The translations under genes and the position numbers were made by a program. This document shows, piece by piece, positions 47,908-56,986 of a stretch of 64,000 nucleotides of DNA. The notes under the pieces are model-generated. The model searched no databases, was not told where the DNA came from, and saw nothing but the letters and a program-made list of their open reading frames with translations. Positions within the stretch are counted from its first letter, which is position 1. Each line of letters begins with the position of its first letter. The DNA is from Alteromonas sp. 1_MG-2023 (lineage in GTDB: Bacteria > Pseudomonadota > Gammaproteobacteria > Enterobacterales > Alteromonadaceae), in the NCBI RefSeq assembly GCF_030547075.1, contig NZ_JAUOQH010000015.1:46093-110092 (forward strand), read 5' to 3'.

Positions 47908-48050
47908 AATAGTTTTTATATTAAGCGTAGTACTTGGTTTAGCTATTCTGCCATGCTATACCTATACCATAGTATACATCTGTATATATGAATTCAGAGG
48001 TGCCGACTATAAGGTGCTTATACTTTAGTATAATAAAAAATAAATAAATC

Positions 48051-48731
48051 ATGACCCTTTCGATATTTGCGTCCAACTGCTTTTTAGTTTTCGCTCTGAT
48101 GTTGGCAGGACAGCAAGTGAAGGATCATCTGTCAATTGACTTCTCCATACTCGAACAACAAGTAAAACTTCGTTTTGGGGAAAGTAAAGCCAACAATGTC
48201 AGACAGTTAGAAGAAACACTAAGCCACTTAAACAATCTTCCAGTTACCGAGCAACTTGAAGGCGTAAACCGCTTTTTTGATGACCATATTCAGTACGCTA
48301 CAGACGACATTGTATTCAAACAAAAGGACTATTGGGCGACCCCCGCAGAGCTTTTCGGGCATTCTCGTGGAGATTGCGAAGATTATGCCATTGCAAAATA
48401 TGTAGCTCTGCTACACTTAGGCATTGATAGCACTAAACTTCGCTTAATTTATGTTAAAGCGAAAATTGGTAGAAGCCGAGTGACACAGGCACATATGGTT
48501 TTAGGGTATTATGAAAATCCGTCTTCAGATCCTTTGGTCTTAGACAGCTTAGTCTCTAACGTATTGCCAGGTTCACAGCGAACCGACCTTACCCCTGTAT
48601 TTAGTTTTAATGACTCAGGAATTTGGTCCCCCGGCGCCACCAAGCAAGTTTCCGCTTCTACCAGTAGGCTATCAAGATGGCGCAATGTTATTGAGCGCAT
48701 GAAAAAAGAGGGAATAAAAAGAGAATCCTGA
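48051..48731 (+). CDS. lapG: LapG-like periplasmic cysteine protease (adhesin release)
   Basis: 226 aa, a bacterial transglutaminase-like cysteine protease (BTLCP). The catalytic triad is visible: Cys109 in RGDCEDYAIAKY, His148 in QAHMVLGYY and Asp165 in LVLDSLVSN, spaced as in Pseudomonas fluorescens LapG. The acidic residues around Cys109 (D108, E110, D111) correspond to its calcium site. A hydrophobic N-terminus (8-20) exports or anchors it. Known LapG cuts LapA after a di-alanine when c-di-GMP is low; a matching site is present in the adhesin at 56987. lapD starts 7 nt downstream. Confidence 0.92.
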   Translation: MTLSIFASNCFLVFALMLAGQQVKDHLSIDFSILEQQVKLRFGESKANNVRQLEETLSHLNNLPVTEQLEGVNRFFDDHIQYATDDIVFKQKDYWATPAELFGHSRGDCEDYAIAKYVALLHLGIDSTKLRLIYVKAKIGRSRVTQAHMVLGYYENPSSDPLVLDSLVSNVLPGSQRTDLTPVFSFNDSGIWSPGATKQVSASTSRLSRWRNVIERMKKEGIKRES

Positions 48732-48738
48732 GGAGTCT

Positions 48739-50676
48739 ATGTCAATAACAAGAGAGTTGTGGCTAGCGATAATAGCCGTTGTTCTTGTTGCCATCGTAGG
48801 AAGTGTATCTATACACGGTGCAACTACAAAGCGATACGTAGAAGAACAACTTTATTCGAAAAATATCGATAACGCGAACATGCTAGCCCTTACGTTGAGC
48901 AGCTTAGAGAAAGATACTGACACCCTTGATTTGTTTATCATGTCTCAGTTCGACGTTGGCCACTATGCGTCAATTATGCTGCAAAAACCTAATGGCGAGA
49001 TTGTCTCTAGCCATACTCATACTGTTCAGTTAGATGAAAAAACCCCTGTTTGGTTCGCCTCCCTTTTCAGTCCTGACGTCGCTCCAGGGATAGCACAGGT
49101 TACTGAAGGCTGGGGGCAATTTGGTGTGGTAACGGTAGAAACTGACACAACATTTGCCGTTGCCTCTATGTGGAAAGCTACACTACGATTAATACTTGGC
49201 TTGTCTCTTGTTGGCACAGTTGCCGGCCTTATTGGCGCTTGGTTTCTACGAATGATTATGCGCCCCCTTGATCAAGTAGTAGAGCAAGCTGAATCATTTA
49301 GCCAGATGCAATTCATACAAGTCAAAGAACCTAGAACTCTTGAATTAAAACGTGTGGTGCGGGCAATGAATTTTCTCGCAAGTAATTCTCAGCGAATTAT
49401 GGATGATGAAAACACCCGCCTTGATATACTGCGCCACAAAACCCAGTTTGATGATGAATCAGGGCTCGCAAATCGAGACTATTTCATTTCAATTTTAAAA
49501 GGCCAATTAGCATTTAGAGATACCGAAGGTGTTAATTGCATCTTTTTATTAAGAGTTGTGGGAGGAAAAGAAGCATTCCTTCGCAACGGCCCAGAAGGTA
49601 GAAGAAAAAGGCTGATACAATTCACTGATAGCATTAACGAATGCCTTGCTATGCACCATCATCATTATACGGACTGCAGAGTAGCACGGATGCAAAAAAA
49701 TGAGATTGGCATTTTGCTCACTGAAACTCACGATATTGTTTCATTAGCAGAAGCAATTCATGGTGCATGTTTAGCTGAGTTGTCTGAACAAGGCGACCCC
49801 AAACTATTTCAATCTGTAGTAAGGTTGCGCCCTGATGATAATGTGGCCTCAACCTTAATGCGTTTAGACACTATGTTAGACGATGCCATTGATAGAAAGA
49901 TGAGCGAGCCCTATATCGAAGGTACACTAGACAACCCTATCTCCTTGGTTGAAGAAAATCGTTGGAAAAAAGTGCTTACCGAAGGCATTACTAACCAAGC
50001 GGTAGAGACATTTAATTTCCCAGTTTTAGATAGCAATAGGCAGCTTGTGCATTATCAAAGCTGGGCTGGAATTGAGATAGATAACGACTTAAGAAAAAGT
50101 GGTTATTATACCCACTGGGCAAGATACCTAGGTTTGCTACCCTCTTTAGAGCTCGCGACTATTTCTCATCTTTTTTCTTATATTAAAAAGTCGGGAACCA
50201 ACGCCACATTTGCCTTTTTGTGCTCAGAGCAGTTTATCCTCAATCAAGAAATTTTGGCGCAGCTGTATTTTCAAATCAAAATGAATGAAGATGTTGCTTC
50301 TCAGCTTAACTTTGAAGTGAGAGAGTCAACCGCTGCTCGCTTCCCTCGAGAATTTGAGCTTTTTTGCACAACACTGAAAGCCAAGGGTTGCGGTATTGGG
50401 CTAAAGCGGGTTGGCGAGTCTTTTTCTCAATTGATGAACGTACAAGAACTTGGACTAGATTATGTGGTTATCGATTCAGCCTTCATGGCTGATATAAACT
50501 ATAATCCAGCGAATCATGCGTTTATTAGGGGCTTTTGTTCTCTTGCTCACACCTTCGGCATTCGGGTATACGCCGATGGCGTGAAAGGAAATAGTACTCA
50601 AAATCTATTTGTGGAATTAGGAATAGATGGCGTAGTCTCAAATATTGAAGTTATAGAGCATCTTTTAAATGACTAA
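48739..50676 (+). CDS. lapD: LapD-like inside-out c-di-GMP receptor
   Basis: 645 aa inner-membrane protein: TM1 about 8-27, a periplasmic LapD/MoxY domain to about 148, TM2 about 150-170, HAMP, then degenerate GGDEF and EAL domains. The GGDEF motif reads QKNEI (319-323) and the EAL motif reads HYQ (438-440), so enzyme activity is unlikely and c-di-GMP binding is expected. Trp125 in the GWGQFG loop matches the tryptophan by which P. fluorescens LapD holds LapG. It follows lapG by 7 nt; its 3' end overlaps the convergent LuxR gene by 26 bp. Confidence 0.93.
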   Translation: MSITRELWLAIIAVVLVAIVGSVSIHGATTKRYVEEQLYSKNIDNANMLALTLSSLEKDTDTLDLFIMSQFDVGHYASIMLQKPNGEIVSSHTHTVQLDEKTPVWFASLFSPDVAPGIAQVTEGWGQFGVVTVETDTTFAVASMWKATLRLILGLSLVGTVAGLIGAWFLRMIMRPLDQVVEQAESFSQMQFIQVKEPRTLELKRVVRAMNFLASNSQRIMDDENTRLDILRHKTQFDDESGLANRDYFISILKGQLAFRDTEGVNCIFLLRVVGGKEAFLRNGPEGRRKRLIQFTDSINECLAMHHHHYTDCRVARMQKNEIGILLTETHDIVSLAEAIHGACLAELSEQGDPKLFQSVVRLRPDDNVASTLMRLDTMLDDAIDRKMSEPYIEGTLDNPISLVEENRWKKVLTEGITNQAVETFNFPVLDSNRQLVHYQSWAGIEIDNDLRKSGYYTHWARYLGLLPSLELATISHLFSYIKKSGTNATFAFLCSEQFILNQEILAQLYFQIKMNEDVASQLNFEVRESTAARFPREFELFCTTLKAKGCGIGLKRVGESFSQLMNVQELGLDYVVIDSAFMADINYNPANHAFIRGFCSLAHTFGIRVYADGVKGNSTQNLFVELGIDGVVSNIEVIEHLLND

Positions 50677-51250
50677 ACTCCCCCAAAGACAGTAATAATC
50701 CTATTCTGTCTTTAGCGTTTAGTTTTTTTAATAAAGTGCCCACATGCTCTTTAATTGTTCGTTCAGTCAGTTTAAGATTTCTTGCTATTTCTTTATTACT
50801 TAACCCTTCAAGGATACCGGTTAGCACGTCTTTTTCTCGCGCTGTTAACGTGCCTATCTCTGGCGTTTTTGCCTTTAAATTTAGCGTAGTCGCCACCGCA
50901 GACGTTGTGCTTGCATAAAGCTCACTGGGTACCCAAATCCCCCCCTCTTTCAAAACACGGCTTACTGAATTAAGCAAAGAATATTGGCCTAGTGCATGGC
51001 AATATGCTCGTGCCCCTAACATCAAGGCTGTTTGCATTTCTGGCCTGTTGTATTGATAGGTTAACAACACGATATTAGGGCACTTGCTACGAGCTGCGAT
51101 AATATTATCACGCCAGTTTTTATGAAAGGTCGATACCCAAATACTATCTTCTTTCGTACAGTTGATATCTTCTAACGTAGAAAACTCAACCCAGTCCTGT
51201 GAGTCGAAATCAACAGAAGATTGAGATGTAGCCATTAAATAATGTTTCAT
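50651..51250 (-). CDS. LuxR-family regulator with degenerate receiver (CsgD/VpsT-like layout)
   Basis: 199 aa. Residues 1-125 resemble a shortened receiver domain without a convincing phospho-acceptor Asp. Residues 133-195 are a complete LuxR helix-turn-helix (LTAREKDVLTGILEGLSNKE, IARNLKLTERTIKEHVGTLL). The segment WVPS at 106-109 lies where VpsT has its c-di-GMP motif W[FLM][TS]R, but the Arg is missing. Its ATG is directly next to the HlyD stop, so it is the last gene of the exporter operon. A role in controlling the adhesin locus is inferred from position. Confidence 0.85.
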   Translation of the reverse strand: MKHYLMATSQSSVDFDSQDWVEFSTLEDINCTKEDSIWVSTFHKNWRDNIIAARSKCPNIVLLTYQYNRPEMQTALMLGARAYCHALGQYSLLNSVSRVLKEGGIWVPSELYASTTSAVATTLNLKAKTPEIGTLTAREKDVLTGILEGLSNKEIARNLKLTERTIKEHVGTLLKKLNAKDRIGLLLSLGEFSHLKDAL

Positions 51251-52615
51251 CTATCGCTCCCTTAATGCAGATGAGGTAACGGTGAAAAGCGGAGATAAAA
51301 GATAATTCAGCACAGTCTTCTTACCGGTCAAAATATCCACCTGAACAATCATGCCTGGCTTAATATCTAAAGGCGTATCAGCAATGGTTCTTTTCGTTTC
51401 AAGACGAACTAAGAAATAAGTTTCATCTTTTTCATTGGTAATGGCATCCGCGCTAATATGCTTAACTTCGGCATCCATCCCTCCATAAATAGTGAAATCA
51501 TAGGCGCTAAATTTTAGAATGGCTTTTTGGCCTCCGCGAATAAACGCAATGTCTTTTGGAGACACTTTGGCTTCTACAATTAGCTGGTCGTCTTGGGGAA
51601 TGAGTTCGATAACCGCACTACCGGGAGTAATAACACCACCTACTGTGTTGATAAGTAATCGCTGAACCGTGCCATTAATAGGCGACTTTAATTCAGCTTG
51701 AGATACTACATCTTCCAACGTGGTTTGAGATTGCTGCAATGTGGCCATTTCACCAACCGCATCCGTAAGTTCTTGGTTCCATCGATTGATTAATTTAAGC
51801 CTGCTTTCTTCTTTACTAATAACTTCTTCTTCAATCGTAGACAACCCACGCTCGATAGCCACTTTAGACATAGCAATATTTCCTTCGAGCTCCACTATCT
51901 GTCGTTCTAATCGTAAAATTTCTATTTCAGATACTGCGCCAGATGCCAATAAGGGCCTAGTTACCGCCAATTCTTTCTGCGACAAAGTCAGTACACTTTT
52001 GTATTGAAAAAGGTTAGCTCTTTCTTCTTCTACATCTTGCTTGCGCTGTTGAATACGACTATCTGAACCTGCAGCTACTTCATTCAACTCAGCAAGGTTG
52101 GACGTATAAAGTTTTCTTTCGTTTTCAACTATTTTAGGGGCTTGTTCTATTAACTCAGGTGAAAAGCTCAAGTTGGTTTTATGGGTTAAGGCTGACAAAC
52201 GCTGCACCTTCGCGGCAAGGGCTGCGAACTGAGTTGTGTTTTCCTCTAAGCTAGAAATGAACCGTGTGGGATCAACCCGCAGCAATACATCACCTTTTTG
52301 AACCTGTTGGCCTTCTCGCGCCAAAATTTCTTGGACAATACCGCCATCATAGGATTGTAGTATTTGTAATTGCTGCGAAGGAATAACCTTACCTTCTCCC
52401 TTGGCAACTTCATCAATTTCAGCAAAGTACGCCCAGATCAGCATCATAAATAAAACACCGGCTACGCTATATAGAAGTCTTTTCGCTTTCGCGGGGGTTT
52501 GCATAATTCTCGCCCACTCAGCTTCAAGTACCCAGTCGTGGCCTGCAGGCGGTGCTAACCAACCTCTAACCAACTTATGTAAAATGCTATTGTCGTCGCT
52601 GCTTTTAATAATCAC
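51251..52615 (-). CDS. lapC: Type I secretion membrane-fusion protein (HlyD/LapC-like)
   Basis: 454 aa. It has one membrane segment (about 47-65, LYSVAGVLFMMLIWAYF), the N-terminal lipoyl half (VAKGEGKVIPSQQLQILQSY, EGQQVQKGDVLLRVDP), a long coiled-coil hairpin (about 130-300) and the C-terminal beta-barrel (LKSPINGTVQRL, PGSAVIELIPQDDQ, PGMIVQVDILTGKKTVL). It links the ABC exporter to the outer-membrane channel. The GTG start overlaps the ABC gene stop (GTGA). Confidence 0.93.
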   Translation of the reverse strand: MIIKSSDDNSILHKLVRGWLAPPAGHDWVLEAEWARIMQTPAKAKRLLYSVAGVLFMMLIWAYFAEIDEVAKGEGKVIPSQQLQILQSYDGGIVQEILAREGQQVQKGDVLLRVDPTRFISSLEENTTQFAALAAKVQRLSALTHKTNLSFSPELIEQAPKIVENERKLYTSNLAELNEVAAGSDSRIQQRKQDVEEERANLFQYKSVLTLSQKELAVTRPLLASGAVSEIEILRLERQIVELEGNIAMSKVAIERGLSTIEEEVISKEESRLKLINRWNQELTDAVGEMATLQQSQTTLEDVVSQAELKSPINGTVQRLLINTVGGVITPGSAVIELIPQDDQLIVEAKVSPKDIAFIRGGQKAILKFSAYDFTIYGGMDAEVKHISADAITNEKDETYFLVRLETKRTIADTPLDIKPGMIVQVDILTGKKTVLNYLLSPLFTVTSSALRER

Positions 52616-54774
52616 TGTGCCGTCCCTTGCCTTGAGGGCACTGATTTAAACTGGGGAAGTACATCCTCTTTACGGCCATCGGCTATCACTTTGCCATTTT
52701 CAATTACAATCACTCTATCGACTAAGTCGAGTAGCGTTGTACGATGTGTATTAAGGATAAACGTTTTGCCTTTTATGGCCTCTCGAATGGTTTCTTTCAT
52801 CATGACTTCATTGGCTGAATCCATAGCGGAAGTAGGTTCATCCATGATAAATATTGATGGGTTGTAAATTAATGCTCTTGCCATAGACACAGCTTGACGC
52901 TGCCCTCCAGATAGCTGTTTACCACCCTCTCCAACTTGCTGCTCGAAGCCATTGCCATGATTATTAACTATTTTAGCGAGGCCACATCGCTTAGCCACAT
53001 CCCAGAGTCTTTCGTCATCAACACCGAAGTGGGCAGGTAAAATATTATCTCTTAACGTGCCTGAAAAAAGATGCACATCTTGTGGTACATAACCTATGTT
53101 TTGCCTAAGTAATACTGGGTCGTATTGCTTCATATCAATTTCATCTAATAGAACTTGCCCCGACTCTGCTTTATAAAAACCCATCAGCAGTCGGTTAAGG
53201 GTAGATTTACCACAACCGTTTTTCCCAAGGATGGCAACGTGCTCTCCTTGTTTAATCGTAAGATTAATGTCTTTTAGCGCTAAAACATTTTCATTTGGGT
53301 AGCGGAAACAAAGTTGCTTAACCTGAATATTTCCGTTGAGATGACAGGCGCTTTTTATTTGCTGGCCGCTTCCCCCTTCAGAAGGAAGAGACATAATTTC
53401 ATCTAACGCGCTTTTTGCGGCTTCTGCTTGATGGTATTGGGCTAACAAGGCCGCAGCTTGGGAAACCGGCCCCATGGCTCTACTCGACAGTAAATAGGCC
53501 GCAATTAACCCACCTTGAGTAATACTCCCTTCAATAATGAGGTATACCCCTGTCAGAATGATCACCACACCCACCGATTGTTGAATCCATAATGCCGAGT
53601 TATTAACCGACATAGATATTAAGCGTAATTTAGCATTCACTTTGGCTAAAAATATGGTCTGCTTTTCCCACGCACTCTGCGTTCGGCTTTGATAACCAAA
53701 CGCTTTTAGATCTTCAAGGGCAGTGACACTTTCTGTGACTAGCGAGCTTTTGCGAGAACTAATCTCCATCGATTCTTCAGACAATGAGCGCATCACCCGC
53801 TGCGCTTTCAGGGCATAAAGGAACAGAAGTACAGTACCTAGTAAAATTGGAATAACTAAGTAGATGTCTATCATGGCGATGATAAACACAAAGAGTAAAC
53901 CGAAAGGTAAATCCACCAACGCCACTAAGGTCAGTGAACCAAAGAAATGTCGTATGCTTTCAAAGGACTGCAAGCTATTAATAAAAGCACCACTCTTGGC
54001 GGGCTTATTAACTAAATCAATAGAGAGTACTTTTTCCATAATTTTAGCCGACATAGTCACATCTAAACGACTCGCGGCAAGTTCTACAAAATACTGCCGA
54101 AGCACCCGTAGCAGAAAATCCGCAGCGAGAACTAAAAGTACCCCAATGGCTAATGCCCACAAGGTTTCCATGGCTGCATTAGGCACCACACGGTCATACA
54201 CATTCATCACAAACAAAGGTAACGCGATAGATAATAAACTGATGAATACTGACGCAAGTAACACGTCGCGATACAAGTCATAGGCCGACTTAACCGATGA
54301 CCATAGCCAATGCCCTACGGAGTTTTTTTCCACTTTCCCAGGCTGCGACTCAGTCTGAGACATAGGCCGAGCAAATATAACGTACCCCGTAAACTGAGCA
54401 TCGAGCTGCTCCCGTTCCGTTGATACGATTGCAGAGTCTAATTCTGGGTAGGATACCTTCGCAATATCATCGCCTAATTCATGTAAAACACAGGCTTGCT
54501 TACCTTCCATAATTAACACTGCTGGTAACAAAGCGGCATTAATGTGGGCCATGTCTCGTTTTGCAGTACGACTTGCTAAGCCAGCTCGCTGCGCGGCCCG
54601 TTCGAATCCGGTAGGAGATAGCTCACCGTTATCAAGGGGTAAGCCACTCAGTAGGCTCACCCTAGAAACCGACAAATTGTGCGCTTGACAGATAATCATC
54701 AAGCAATCCATTAGCACGCCGCCCTGATTTTCTAAATCAAACAGAGCACCTTGTTTTCCCTGACTCTCAGGCAT
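52612..54774 (-). CDS. lapB: Type I secretion ABC transporter (LapB-like)
   Basis: 720 aa, the inner-membrane exporter for the giant adhesin. Residues 1-135 form a C39-peptidase-like domain that lacks the catalytic Cys-His arrangement (a CLD, as in HlyB/LapB). The transmembrane domain spans about 165-440. The nucleotide-binding domain has Walker A GKNGCGKST (517-525), LSGGQ (621-625), Walker B IFIMDEP (641-647) and the H-loop His677. All motifs are intact. GGGGAG lies 4 nt before the ATG. Confidence 0.95.
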   Translation of the reverse strand: MPESQGKQGALFDLENQGGVLMDCLMIICQAHNLSVSRVSLLSGLPLDNGELSPTGFERAAQRAGLASRTAKRDMAHINAALLPAVLIMEGKQACVLHELGDDIAKVSYPELDSAIVSTEREQLDAQFTGYVIFARPMSQTESQPGKVEKNSVGHWLWSSVKSAYDLYRDVLLASVFISLLSIALPLFVMNVYDRVVPNAAMETLWALAIGVLLVLAADFLLRVLRQYFVELAASRLDVTMSAKIMEKVLSIDLVNKPAKSGAFINSLQSFESIRHFFGSLTLVALVDLPFGLLFVFIIAMIDIYLVIPILLGTVLLFLYALKAQRVMRSLSEESMEISSRKSSLVTESVTALEDLKAFGYQSRTQSAWEKQTIFLAKVNAKLRLISMSVNNSALWIQQSVGVVIILTGVYLIIEGSITQGGLIAAYLLSSRAMGPVSQAAALLAQYHQAEAAKSALDEIMSLPSEGGSGQQIKSACHLNGNIQVKQLCFRYPNENVLALKDINLTIKQGEHVAILGKNGCGKSTLNRLLMGFYKAESGQVLLDEIDMKQYDPVLLRQNIGYVPQDVHLFSGTLRDNILPAHFGVDDERLWDVAKRCGLAKIVNNHGNGFEQQVGEGGKQLSGGQRQAVSMARALIYNPSIFIMDEPTSAMDSANEVMMKETIREAIKGKTFILNTHRTTLLDLVDRVIVIENGKVIADGRKEDVLPQFKSVPSRQGTAQ

Positions 54775-54797
54775 TAATCTCCCCTACTCCCAGCCTA

Positions 54798-56720
54798 TCA
54801 GAGCTGTATAAGCGTCGCTTCAATTCGACGGTTTTGTTCGTTTGCGGATTGTGATTCCTCATTAACAATAGGTCGGGTTTCACCGTAACCCACAGAGGTG
54901 ATACGTCGGCTATCAACGCCTGCAGTTTCTATCAACATAGCGGCTACTGCACTGGCTCTGCGCTCAGATAAACGTTGGTTGTAAGCAGCGTCTCCGTCTA
55001 GCGAAGCGTGACCGTGAATAATCACGCCTGTAGTATCGCTACTGGTAAGTGCATCAATGACTTTATTAAGCGAAGATGCATACTCTTTTGAAACTTTAGA
55101 CGAATTTGATGCAAAGGAGATATCGATACTAAAAGAGGTAATGACATCTGCATCATCTAACGTGTAATCAGCGGCATTCGCTGGCATCGTCATGGTTTGA
55201 GGATCAGGAGCTTTTGCCTCACACCCAAAATCATCAACCTTGGCACCAATGGTTGAATTGACACAATCGTCCCAAATATCAATGATGCCATCTGCGTCAG
55301 AATCTCTTTTTAGAATGTTACTTGCGTCATCTAACGATGTACGAACTGCCGGGCATATATGGTTAGGATCGTAACCCAGCTCTTTTTCAGCGAGTTCACT
55401 CACACTAGCGACTCCTTCACGGCTTACACCTAGTGCTTTAATCAGCACACCTGATGCAGCCAATAGTCGGGCTCTTGCGTTCTCTAACGTGAAGGTTGCC
55501 TGAATATAAGCTCTACTTGATTCGTAAAACTCATTTTCTGAATCTAGCAAGTCGAGCAAAGAACGCTCGCCAATAGTAAACTGATCCATGTACGCCGATT
55601 TCACTCTGTCGGAAGACAATCGATGCGCATTTAATGAAGGAATTTGTTCGGTGAGGTTGGAAATATCATTGTGCGCAATTTGAATCGTTTGGCGCATATC
55701 AACACAGGCTTTATCTCTTAAGTCTTTGGCTAAATCAACTTGAGATAATGCTTGCCTAATAGCTGCTCTATCTGCACCGCCGTTGTAAATATTATACGAA
55801 AAATTGACCCCAACACTTGCCTCAGAAATAGTGTTATTAAGCGCTGCTTCATCTCGAGTTTGCGCCCCGTAACTTGCGGTTAAATCAATTTGGGGCTGAT
55901 AGCGACTTCTTGCGCTATCAATAGCAAAACGTTGCGCATCAATATTATAGATAGTTGCGTTAAACGAGGGGCTTGTCTCATATGCGGCCAATAAAACTGA
56001 CTGTATATCCATTTCTACTGACTGTGGCATCGCACTTGCGAGCGAAACATCAGTCAAGTTTGCAGCCGGCTTTTCACCCACTAATCTCAAAAATCGTGCT
56101 GTTACATCATGTAAATTAGACAACTCAGTGAGTACATTAGATTCTGATAAAGATAGGCGACCACTCACTTGCTCTAAGTCAGCGCGTCTACCTACGCCCG
56201 CGATAACGCTTTCTTCAATTTGTTTAAATACATCTACATGAGTAATTAAGTTATTTTCGGCTAAAGAAAGTAACTCCCGGTAAAGCTGAACATCCAAATA
56301 AGCTTGAGTGGTCTCTAGTGATTTCTGCTCTATCTCTCCCAATAGTTCGTAATAACGAACCACCTGAGCTTGCTTAAATCTGCTGATCTCACTGGACGTG
56401 AAAAAACCATCGTAGAGTAGCTGAGTCAACCTAATTTCAGCGGTATGACCTGCGTATTCTTGATCTAACCCATAATTGCGATCGGTATACGCACTTGTTG
56501 CAAGCACATCAACCGTAGGACGATAGCCAGATTTTGCAATATCAACATCTTCCATCGCAATTTTAAGTTGCCGCCAACTTGCCTGAACTTCAGGGTTTGA
56601 ATTGATGGCTTTACTAACATATTGCTCCAGCGAAGCGCTACCCATTCCGGGTGAATACTCTTGCGCAAACAACGATAAAGACACTAATCCAAGTAAACAA
56701 ACCGTCAGTATTTTCTTCAT
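54798..56720 (-). CDS. TolC-type outer-membrane channel fused to an OmpA domain
   Basis: The ATG at 56720 gives a signal peptide (MKKILTVCLLGLVSLSLFAQ) and 640 aa; an ATG seven codons upstream is possible. Residues about 25-440 form two TolC/LapE-type repeats (AINSNPEVQASWRQLKIA, YNIYNGGADRAAIRQALS). Then comes a thrombospondin-3-type calcium segment (DSDADGIIDIWDDC) and an OmpA peptidoglycan-binding domain (IIHGHASLDGDAAYNQRLSE, RRASAVAAMLIETAGVDSRR, VGYGETRP). In Shewanella-type loci AggA and an OmpA protein are separate genes. First gene of the exporter operon, divergent from the adhesin. Confidence 0.92.
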   Translation of the reverse strand: MKKILTVCLLGLVSLSLFAQEYSPGMGSASLEQYVSKAINSNPEVQASWRQLKIAMEDVDIAKSGYRPTVDVLATSAYTDRNYGLDQEYAGHTAEIRLTQLLYDGFFTSSEISRFKQAQVVRYYELLGEIEQKSLETTQAYLDVQLYRELLSLAENNLITHVDVFKQIEESVIAGVGRRADLEQVSGRLSLSESNVLTELSNLHDVTARFLRLVGEKPAANLTDVSLASAMPQSVEMDIQSVLLAAYETSPSFNATIYNIDAQRFAIDSARSRYQPQIDLTASYGAQTRDEAALNNTISEASVGVNFSYNIYNGGADRAAIRQALSQVDLAKDLRDKACVDMRQTIQIAHNDISNLTEQIPSLNAHRLSSDRVKSAYMDQFTIGERSLLDLLDSENEFYESSRAYIQATFTLENARARLLAASGVLIKALGVSREGVASVSELAEKELGYDPNHICPAVRTSLDDASNILKRDSDADGIIDIWDDCVNSTIGAKVDDFGCEAKAPDPQTMTMPANAADYTLDDADVITSFSIDISFASNSSKVSKEYASSLNKVIDALTSSDTTGVIIHGHASLDGDAAYNQRLSERRASAVAAMLIETAGVDSRRITSVGYGETRPIVNEESQSANEQNRRIEATLIQL

Positions 56721-56850
56721 ACTTACATTACTCACATCCATTCTTGAAAGACCGTCAGATGAATTTCACAACATGCACAAAGCCTAGTAGTAAATTTGAA
56801 ATCCTGCCAAGCAACAAAAGTCTAATTTTGTCTTTAAATGAATAAATTAG

Positions 56851-56862
56851 GGGTAAATACCC
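56851..56862. promoter_or_regulatory. Short palindrome in the adhesin/exporter divergent region
   Basis: GGGTA-AA-TACCC inverted repeat in the 266-bp space between the exporter operon and the adhesin gene. About 35 bp to its right (56895-56905) the minus strand reads CGGGTGAGGAT, similar to the CsgD consensus CGGGKGAGNKA. Both are candidate sites for the LuxR-type regulator encoded in the operon. No clear -35/-10 pair was found. Confidence 0.3.
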
Positions 56863-56986
56863 AGAAGCTCGACCTATAGATACGACGAAGGTATATCCTC
56901 ACCCGTACTACGGTCCGGTAACCAATTTCGAAATAGCGACTAAACTTTGCCTTAAGATTTTCAGTGATAGTGAAAAAGGGTTAAAC

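Noticed and set aside
47983..48009. TATA-N15-GCCGACTA before lapG as a sigma-28 promoter
   Set aside because: The spacing is right, but there are two mismatches in the -10 and one in the -35, and the region is generally AT-rich; too weak to call.
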